This document shows, one piece after another, positions 24,330 through 31,950 of a stretch of 64,000 nt of DNA (its first letter is position 1; each line of letters opens with the position of its first letter). The notes beneath the pieces were generated by a model. It worked only from the letters and a program-made list of their open reading frames with translations. It searched no databases and was not told the origin of the DNA. The DNA lies in contig CAMTDV010000002.1 in the NCBI GenBank assembly GCA_947069175.1, forward strand, positions 9,961,054 to 10,025,053, given 5' to 3'. This stretch comes from Scalesia atractyloides. Its lineage: Eukaryota; Streptophyta; Magnoliopsida; Asterales; Asteraceae. A program made the translations under genes and the position numbers.

Positions 24330-24888
24330 ACGGGTCACGTTATTGCATGGAAGTCTGAGAGGTCGGAGAGACATTTCGTCCTAAAGTTCTCTGACAGGAG
24401 AAGGGTGAAGGTGAAAACCGTCAGGCAATACTTAGTATGGATGAAGCCGTTCAGAGGGATATTCTAGCCTTGGGGTTCCAAAAGCCAACGATTTTGAAAG
24501 GACTCAAACAGTAATAAGAAGATTGAAAAAAAATTGCAGATGATGATGACAACATTACTATCTACCAACAGTTACCAGTTGGAGTTTGGATGAACCATCA
24601 AGAATAGTGAAAGTGACTTATCAAGACGGGGTGGATTATTCATTAACGATGGATGAAGTGCTAAACACAGATAAACCACACCTTCTTGAACAACTCTGTG
24701 ATTTAGGACCTTCGAACGATGCAACATCCAGGGTTCTGATCACATTTAAATATAGGATGCGAAAAAGGCTAAACGGGATTATGGCGTTATATGCCAATGA
24801 AATAGATAATGATGACGACTCTGAAGAAAGTGATGATCAAAGCGATGGGTACATCTCTCATGTTATACCATCCGTAGAAGACTATTAG
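24330..24888 (+). pseudogene. Q-family remnant, copy Q1c, with 100-codon open 3' part
   Basis: Best-preserved C-terminal part of the family: an open frame with VKVTYQDGVDYSL, KPHLLEQLCDLGP and KYRMRKRLNG, then an acidic tail (DNDDDSEESDDQSDGYIS) ending VIPSVEDY at a stop at 24886-24888. The frame continues upstream without an ATG; TTG at 24586 is unlikely to be a start. The N-terminal block (VIAWKSER...) begins at 24330, where the start codon seen in Q2 is ACG instead of ATG. Two frame changes and a stop separate the blocks. Acidic tail and basic middle would suit a nuclear protein, but that is a guess. Confidence 0.5.
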
Positions 24889-25487
24889 TTTAATTTGATT
24901 TCGTCTTAGTTGTAATGTTTTGAATTATTAATGAAATATAATGAATTTAGGAACGCAAAGAACGCCAAGCTATTTACCTTTATAAGATATAAGAGATTAA
25001 TTCAACTGGACAGATCTTCAAATGAAGTGGCTGCTAAAAGGAAAAAAGGTGAAAACGCCATAATAAACAAACCATTAGTTTAATGATAAACAATAAGAAT
25101 AACAGATTACTATAACCCTAAAACATTTTAATGAAAACTCCATGATTCAGATATGCTTAACAAGGTGTAAAACGCCATTGGTAAGTTCTAAATAATGAAA
25201 ACCCCGAATATTGATTCTAAGTTAAAGGAAATAATGAAATTTTTCAAAAAAATTGCTTTGAAAATAAATTTGAAAATAAAACACCAAAGAAACAAGAATA
25301 AAGAACAACACACAATATTTGATGTACTTTATTTTAAAATGAATTATAACGCCATCAATTAAGCCGACTTGAACAATGACAATCGTAACCCGTAAATCAT
25401 TTAGCGCCCCCTGATACGCGTTCGACCAAGATCTGTTCTCATCGTATTCACACTTCCAATCTCCTGATCCGGTTTCTATATATATAT
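24889..25487. repeat. Q unit 3' region with recurrent AAACGCC motifs
   Basis: No coding frame. Contains several A-rich AAACGCC or AACGCCA words; matches 47563-48390 in Q2, where part of it (the 'gaaaacgccataat...' to 'aataaaacg' block) is repeated in tandem at about 47715-47950 and 47970-48215. Confidence 0.6.
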
Positions 25488-25940
25488 GGTAGGGTTCATG
25501 CGAGAGCCACCTTAATTGCGGGAACCTCGAGAACCAATGTGAACACAACAAAATAAACCGACTACACCACCCCTCAAAACCTAAAAGAAAACCTAACCCC
25601 CTCCCCAGCCAAGCTGAATGCTAAAAACTAAATCATAAATTTAAACCCCTCACAAACCCAAAAAAACCTAAACCACCCCCACCCAAGTTAAATGTTAAAA
25701 AGTAAACCATAAGGCTACCCAAAAAAAAACCTCAAAACTCTAAAAAACAAGAAAGAAAAATCAATAATTTTTATAAAAAATCGCTAGTTTTTGTAATAAA
25801 AAATACAAAAATTTTATAACGAAAAGTCGTGATTTTTTATAAAAAAATATTAAAAAAATTGTGTGTTTTTAGATTATTTTAGGTATTTTTGGTTGTGTTA
25901 ACAGTGGCTCTAGCGGTTCTCGCAATAAAGGGTGATTCCT
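25488..25940. mobile_element. TIR element M3 (MITE-like), next to a (TA)n tract
   Basis: Left end 'tagggttcatgcgagagcca' with 'attgcgggaacc' following. The complement of the right end reads 'taggaatcaccctttattg' followed by 'cgagaaccgctagagccac', so the ends are inverted copies of one another with small differences. The interior is A/T-rich with repeats of 'aaaacctaaacc'. It is absent from the matching place in Q2 (48397-48430), where only a (TA)n tract stands. Non-coding. Confidence 0.6.
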
Positions 25941-27231
25941 AACGAATTATTCCTATATTTAATATTGGATAACATTATATTATCTTACTTTATAATCACA
26001 TTACCAAAACCATATGCTAATGAGCGGTTCCCACATAGTGTTTAGTCCGTTATCTTTATATCGCCCTTCACGCTTGCGAGCTTTCCAATACATCGTTAAT
26101 AGAGTTACTTATCATTATCCATTTTAAGTTCAATGATAATTTTCTCTTTTCTTGCTAGAAAACTTATTTTTGTTTTTCTCGTGTTTTTATCTTTTTTTAT
26201 GTTTTCAATGTTTTTATAATTTTTTTATTGAATTTACTTCACCTAAAATTCTTAAAGTAAATTAACTTTTAAAATAATTCTTTTTGAATTTTCTAAATAA
26301 AGTATTAAAAAAACAATTTCTAAATGTGGACAAACTATTGTTTTACCTTAGTAAATGGGTTAGTATGTTGGTAGTCAGTGTGGATATTAACAAAACATAA
26401 ATGCATAGTTTAGAAAAAACGCAATAAAAACCCACCTTCATAAATAACCGGTTTATGTCACTTTTTTCCGTAAAAAATATTACTATTGTATAGTCATTTG
26501 AAAGATAAAAAACGCTGAATTTTATAGTTTTATGGTGTAATTTAAAAAAATAATCACGTACAAAAAATTTGTGAACGTTTAAATATGATGGGCAAATGAC
26601 ATGTGAAAAACGTATGCACCTTATTTGATACGATACGATACCAGACTACATAAATACTATGATATGTTATTATACAATTGGATACGATACGATAATAATT
26701 GATATGATACGACATAGATCGTAACATATCGTATCATGTCGTATTATATCATATTATATCATTTCATATCATACCATATAACATATCTCATATAAATTTA
26801 TATCATGTTATCACTAGTTCGAAACCAATAACATAGAAGGAAAACCATCATCATCCTAGAAACCAAATATGGAAAAATAAATTTTAGTTTTTATTAGATA
26901 ATCTACCACCTAATCCATAAAAATAAATAATTTTTAATTTTTCTTGACGTATGACCAATGTATAAAAAAATACACTTTTATATTGTATCGGTATTCAACT
27001 ATAGATTACGAGTGGAAAAGCAACCAAGAAAAAAAGAACACGTTTTTTATAATTTTTGTGAAAAAAAACATTTTTATAAGTTTTGTGATTAAATCTCCCA
27101 CACAAGAGTTCAATTAGATTTTGGTTTTTTCTTCTTTTAAAGTTTTTTTATATAGTATGATATGATAATTTCAAACCTATAATGAATTTAGATTCGATTC
27201 AATTATACACGATTTGGTTATTTCAATTTGG

Positions 27232-27235
<4 letters not shown>
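25941..27235. repeat. S2: AT-rich GATACGATA-type repeat
   Basis: Matches 48431-49128 from 'tggtgtaattt' onward, and more distantly 43440-45440. Contains a block of TATCATATC/GATACGATA words at 26630-26810. No coding frame. Confidence 0.65.

Positions 27236-27300
<65 letters not shown>
27236..27300. repeat. (TA)n microsatellite
   Basis: About 30 TA units immediately left of TIR element M2. An ORF through it is an artefact of the repeat. Confidence 0.95.
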
Positions 27301-27304
<4 letters not shown>

Positions 27305-28099
27305 ATTAGGATCATTTGTGAACAAGTTCTTGAAAATAAACTAAGTGAACTAATCCTGACCATTGATTATTTTTTAGATTAAAAGGGTAAAATTGACATT
27401 AGCTCTCTCTCTCTCTAAATTAAGTCCCTTAATTTTCTCATCTATTAATTCTTTTTCTCTCTCACACACACATACACATTTTTAATTACTTCTTCATTAT
27501 TTAAATTCGTGTAGAATCAGTTGCTAATAACGTATATGAAACTCCTAACGGAACTAGGTACTCTACACCAACTATCCCTCTCGGATTCAAACCGTATACG
27601 AAACTCCTAACGGGACTAGGTCGTGGACTACAAAATACACAGATGTATCAAAAGTCTGTACACATCTGTATAAACTAACAACTGTGTATCTTGTATAAGC
27701 TGATAGTTAGCGAGATTGTACACATGTGCATAAACTAACAGCGGTGTATCTTGTATAAATTGATAGTTAGCGAGATTGTACACATGTGTATAAACTAACA
27801 TTTGTGTATCTTGTATAAACCGATACTATCGAGACTGTACACATGTGTATACACTAATAACTGTGTATCTTGGATATACGGAAACTAGCAAGATTTTAAG
27901 AATTTTGATTATATTGTTTAATAAATGCAATTTACAAAAGACACAAATACCCTTCTGACAATTAATTTAAAGGGAAGTTACAACATTATAATTACAATCT
28001 TGCCATTGTTTAAAAATCTCTAGTTAATATAATCCAATGGCTCAGATTAGTTCGCACAGTTCACTCTCAACCTAGTGTTCACTCTAGAATCCTACCCTA
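27301..28099. mobile_element. TIR element M2, about 0.8 kb, inserted in (TA)n
   Basis: Left end 'taggattaggatcatttgtg' with 'gtgaactaatcctgaccatt' following. The complement of the right end reads 'tagggtaggattctagagtg' and later 'gcgaactaatctgagccatt', giving imperfect inverted ends of about 65 bp. Both sides are TA tracts (27236-27300 and about 28110-28146). The interior has a 60-bp tandem repeat and a partial 61-bp direct repeat ('gaaactcctaacgg' at 27537 and 27600). No transposase; non-autonomous. Confidence 0.65.
27650..27895. repeat. 60-bp tandem repeat, about four units, inside M2
   Basis: Units share 'gtacacatgtgtataaacta' (with 'actctgtgtatcttgtata'-like continuation) and 'gatagttagcgagattgta'; spacing is 60 bp for the first three and slightly less for the last, which is degenerate. 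Confidence 0.88.
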
Positions 28100-28103
28100 T
28101 ATA

Positions 28104-28146
<43 letters not shown>

Positions 28147-28151
<5 letters not shown>

Positions 28152-28520
28152 TTATCTTAAGAACGCTAAATATTGTGAGAACGGTGAGAAAAAAACCAAA
28201 AAACCAATTGTTTTTAATACAACCCTCATTATATTTAAAATATAATATTAGAAAAAGATTTTACAAAATTAAATAATTAAGTTCTCTTATTAGATTTTTT
28301 ACACATATGTAAATGTAATAAATTTACACATGTGTAAATTTTCTTTATTTACGAATTCACATAAATTTAAACGTGCAAATTAAATTTCTTACACTGTATT
28401 CAATAATAATGATAAGTGTAAAAAAACTATTGAATTTTAATTGTTTTTGACAAAGTTCTTGTGGTTTTTTTATTCGCTCTCACGATTCTTACGATATTTA
28501 ACGTTCTCACTTAAACCTTC

Positions 28521-28525
<5 letters not shown>
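28147..28525. mobile_element. TIR element M1, copy at R6, between two (TA)n tracts
   Basis: Left end contains GAGAACGCTAAATATTG and 'gtgagaac'; the complement of the right end contains GAGAACGTTAAATATCG and 'cgtgagag', so the ends are inverted repeats of about 40 bp. The interior has a smaller palindrome around TTTACACATGTGTAAA. TA tracts flank it (28110-28146, 28526-28573). The same element is present in the same relative position in R3, R4 and R5, so these copies descend from one insertion. Confidence 0.7.

Positions 28526-28573
<48 letters not shown>
28526..28573. repeat. (TA)n microsatellite
   Basis: TA tract right of M1. Confidence 0.95.
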
Positions 28574-28574
<1 letters not shown>

Positions 28575-29195
28575 CATAACATTATACTATCTTACATTAT
28601 ATTTTAAAATTTTTATATAGTAACATATTATATCATATATCATTACATATTATATATGACATAACATTATATTATACTACCACTACACTAATACAAAATT
28701 AAGTATCAATGGCAGATTAATCTAGTAATTAACGGCTGAACTCACCAAAGCTAATATAATAAAAAATAGTTTTTAATTATTGTTAGCTAACTTCGTTACG
28801 TATCCAATGAGTATATATACATATATTTATTTTTATGGAAAATGTTACTGGGTGATCCAAACGAAAAAAAAAACATATTCTTATAGGAAATTTTGTCAAA
28901 AGTTTTACCATGATACACGATACGATTGGCATGTAATCCAAATATAAAAAAATGAATTTTCTTTTTCAACTGTTTTTCATTTTAGAATTCGAGTCAAGCT
29001 TGTACCTAGTAATTATGGCCTGATTCGACTCAAAAACAAACGTACATGTTTATCAAATTGTTCTTAGATGTAGCGGAATACAAAAATATGAAGTTTAAAC
29101 TTTTTTTATAAGAAAATACAAAGATTCAACAAATAGTTACTTTAAACTTCTTTCTCCTTGATCATCATCACTTACAAAGTAATTAGAGGTATTTA
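28574..29195. repeat. R6: fragment of the R unit
   Basis: Matches 32000-32670 (R3), 52642-53265 (R4) and 56270-56900 (R5), ending abruptly after 'gaggtatttaaaa' at about 29193, where unrelated sequence begins. The gene remnant and everything to its right are missing. Confidence 0.75.
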
Positions 29196-29789
29196 AAAGG
29201 GTCTACATATTCACACACTCATTTGCCTATTTAGACACCCTTTAGACGGATTGTCTAGATCTAGACGGGGCGTCTAGGGTTATTTTTTCTCCGACCACAT
29301 TCCTGCACCGTACAATGTCAAATCAGTCACATCAGACGGTGCGTCTAGCAATAGACGGAGTAGAAGACGACCAGGCCAAGACGAGGCGTTTAGAGCTAGA
29401 CGACCCGTCTTAAATGTTGTGCTCTGCATGCATGTCAACCAAGTTGAAAAGTGATACGCCCCGTCTAGGCCTGGACCGGGCGTATATATGGTTCTTAAAT
29501 AGAGCCATTTAGAGCATTTGTGTCGCAGAAATTTTTCGATTCGTCGTCGGAATTCTCTCTGACTTCTTCTTTATCTTATATTACTTTCTCTGATATCATT
29601 CAATGCATGTCGGTAAAGTAGTAAAGTGATACGCCCAACGTAGGCGTTAGACGGGGCGTCTATTTCTTTGTTAAATAGACCCATGCAGAGCATTTGATGT
29701 CGCATAAAACTTTCAATTTGTCGTTGTAATTCTGTTTGTCGTGAACTTTGGCTTGTATTACTTCATTTGATATCATCCAAAGGTGGTGA
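29196..29789 (+). promoter_or_regulatory. Array of TAGACG/CGTCTA palindromes upstream of a gene remnant
   Basis: TAGACGGGGCGTCTA occurs exactly at 29262-29276 and 29648-29662. Variants lie at 29243-29257, 29333-29347, about 29379-29393, 29397-29412 and 29455-29482. Each is a near-perfect inverted repeat of a TAGACG half-site. The block around 29440-29580 is partly repeated at 29620-29760 ('aaagtgatacgcc', 'aaatag..ccat..agagcatttg..tcgca'). A TATA-like 'gtatatatgg' lies at about 29483. The layout resembles subterminal or promoter protein-binding arrays of transposons, but that is inference. Confidence 0.5.
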
Positions 29790-29790
29790 A

Positions 29791-30450
29791 ATGTCATTAA
29801 ACTGGAAAGGGTCATCGGTGCCTGAAGTCAATACGGTAACAGTTATTTAGGTTAAACTAGTTGTTGTTTTAGTTATTTGCTAACGGTGATATCGTTGTTA
29901 GGGGGAGAGCGATGTTCCCAATTCTAACGACCAAGACGAGGTTGAGTCTAATGTACAAGACATTATCCGTGATGGTGGAGGATATGGTGGTGAGGCACCC
30001 CATACATAGGCAATCCGTATCTCGCGAAGATGGTTTGAGAAGCGCCTGAGGTTTGATAGTGAGTAAAAAACATATTTACCCGATGGAGATCAGCCTTATA
30101 TATTTTGGAAAAAAGTATTGGAGGGACGGTTTCCAGCGTGCAAATTTGTATCTCAATCGACTACACGTCAAATAGTGTCTTGTGCTGAATCGAAGACAGT
30201 AACCGAAGGGAAACTCGAGGAATAAATGCAGGTAAATGAGAAACACTGTCATTTTTTAAATATATATGGTTTTTGATTGCGTAATAGAGTGTGTTGTGGT
30301 TTAACATAGTGATACGTTGTTGAACTTATTTCAGGTGTTTCTACAGCACCTAACGAGTCTCAGTCATCTCATCGTCTAATGATTAGTCCTTGTCAACCAC
30401 GGTCAAGAAAGCAAGAACAATGGCTCGATCTTTTTTATGTTTAATACGAT
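29791..30450 (+). pseudogene. Unidentified multi-exon gene remnant
   Basis: An ATG at about 29791 gives MSLNWKGSSVPEVNT, then a GTAACAG donor; TTGTTAG acts as acceptor near 29900. Exon 2 reads GESDVPNSNDQDEVESN on to DGGGYGGEAPHT, a stop, then RRWFEKRLRFDSE, a stop, then PDGDQPYIFWKKVLEGRF and QSTTRQIVSCAES, ending at GCAG followed by GTAAATG (about 30230). A TTTCAG acceptor at about 30333 leads to APNESQSSHRLMISPCQP and DLFYV with a stop. Three in-frame stops and a phase mismatch at the last junction make it dead. Exon 1 and exon 2 join in phase. I do not recognise the family. Confidence 0.4.
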
Positions 30451-30598
30451 TTATTTGTATAAATAATACAAAGATTTTTTTAATACAAAAAAAAAACTTT
30501 TGGTATAACTAATAGGATTTCATTTACTTAATTTGAACTTTGATATAAGTCGACATTCCTTCAGTACACCCAAGGCACAACAATTAAACCATACAAAG
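30451..30598. other. AT-rich spacer
   Basis: Low-complexity A/T sequence between the gene remnant and the palindrome array; nothing else seen. Confidence 0.4.
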
Positions 30599-31037
30599 CT
30601 TTGTATCTAAAAACAACAAACTCCGGGTATTGACAAACAGGGGGTAATTATACTCTCCGAGCTCTCACGTCCAACTGTCGGCACCAGCAGATGATGAAAT
30701 GTCATACTGCCCGTGGCGACAGTTGGACTTGAGAGCTCGGATACTATGATAAACGGCTATTTGTCAATACCCGAGTTTGTTGGTTTTTAGATACAAAGTC
30801 CATCTAAAAACCAACAAACTCTGGGTATTGATAAACAACAGCAATTATACTCTCCAAGCTCTCACGTCCAACCGTCGGCATCGGCAGATGACGAAATGTC
30901 GAGACTGCCGGTGGCGACGGTGGGACTTGAGAGCTCGGAGAGTATAATTGTTGGTCAATACCCGGAGTTTGTTGGTTTTTAAATAGGCTTTGTACGTACA
31001 AAGCCTATCTAAAAACCAACAAACTCTGGGTTTTGAC
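30599..31037. repeat. Tandem array of about 200-bp palindromes
   Basis: Unit 1 (30599-30798) folds on itself from end to end: 'ctttgtatctaaaaac' at the left is mirrored by 'gtttttagatacaaag' at the right, and the inner stem includes 'ctctccgagctctcacgtcc' against 'ggacttgagagctcgg', with a loop near 30690-30710. Unit 2 (30802-30985) repeats this with a nearly perfect stem and a GC-rich inner stem around 30875-30920. A third, left half-unit runs 31008-31037. At 30984-31007 there is a perfect 24-bp palindrome centred on TACGTA between units 2 and 3. A partial copy lies at 55284-55370. Confidence 0.85.
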
Positions 31038-31498
31038 ATTTTTGAACATGTTTGAGTGGCTAGCTCATTGAGCTATGATCCGAGGGTATGTATACATGTC
31101 GATATATTACCGAACATGAATATTTACGAGTTATTACATAACCCCTCTATTGTCCAACTACTGGCCATATGAGAGTTACGACTTCGTAAAGGATCACTCA
31201 AGGGCCCGCTATAAGCATGTTGACTCTGATGTCACTAAGTGGCTAGGCATGTTGACATATCAATCACTCAGAAGCCAGTTTTAAGCATATTGACATATCA
31301 GTCACTCAGAGACTAAGTTTAAGCATGTTGACATATCTGTCACTCAGAGGCTAATGTTTATGCATGTTGACATCACAAAGTCAATCAAAGGCTCAGTTTG
31401 AGCATGTTGACACCTTTAGTCCTTAGTAATCATTAATAAACTAAAATAAAAATATAACACGTGTCACTATACTATTGGACACGATTGTACGAGTTGTT

Positions 31499-31501
<3 letters not shown>
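31038..31501 (-). mobile_element. LTR fragment (outer end of the 49182-52230 LTR family)
   Basis: Matches 51785-52228 and 55371-55837. The minus strand starts TGTAACAACTCGTAC, a gypsy-type LTR start. Contains about five and a half units of a 38-bp tandem repeat (GCATGTTGACATATC then 'agtcactcagaggcta') at 31213-31410, and a conserved ACACGTGTC G-box-like word near 31459. The rest of the LTR is missing; the cut coincides with the palindrome array. Confidence 0.72.

Positions 31502-31554
<53 letters not shown>
31502..31554. repeat. (TA)n microsatellite
   Basis: TA tract between the LTR end and TIR element M1. Confidence 0.95.
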
Positions 31555-31555
<1 letters not shown>

Positions 31556-31560
<5 letters not shown>

Positions 31561-31950
31561 GAGAGTTATCTTGAGAACGCTAAATATTGCGAGAAGCGTG
31601 AGAACATAATGAAAAACCAAAAACCAATTTTTTTAATACAAACTCATTATATTTCAAATGTAATATCAGAAAAAGAATTTACAAAATCAAATAATTAAGT
31701 TCTTCTCTCAAAGTTACTCTTATTAGATTTTTTACACATATGTAAATATAATAAATTTACACATGTGTAAATATTTTTTATTTACGAATTCACATAAATT
31801 TAAACGTGAAAATTAAATTTCTTACACTGTTCTCAATGATAAGTGTAAAAAAATTTTGAATTTTAATTGTTTTTGACAAAGTTCTTATGATTTTTTTATT
31901 CGCTCTCACGATTCTTACAATATTTAACGTTCTCATTTAAACCTTCCTAT
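31556..31950. mobile_element. TIR element M1, R3 copy
   Basis: Same inverted ends (GAGAACGCTAAATATTG / complement of CAATATTTAACGTTCTC) and internal TTTACACATGTGTAAA palindrome as at 28147-28525. Confidence 0.7.

Noticed and set aside
24586..24888. A complete 100-codon gene starting here
   Set aside because: The start would be TTG, which plants do not normally use. Matching blocks upstream in other copies show it is the C-terminal part of a longer, broken frame.
27182..27382. Open frame with a long IYIYIY run
   Set aside because: It is a translation of the (TA)n tract and carries no coding evidence.
27650..27895. CRISPR-like array (60-bp repeats)
   Set aside because: The whole unit repeats without unique spacers, and the setting is a plant transposable element.
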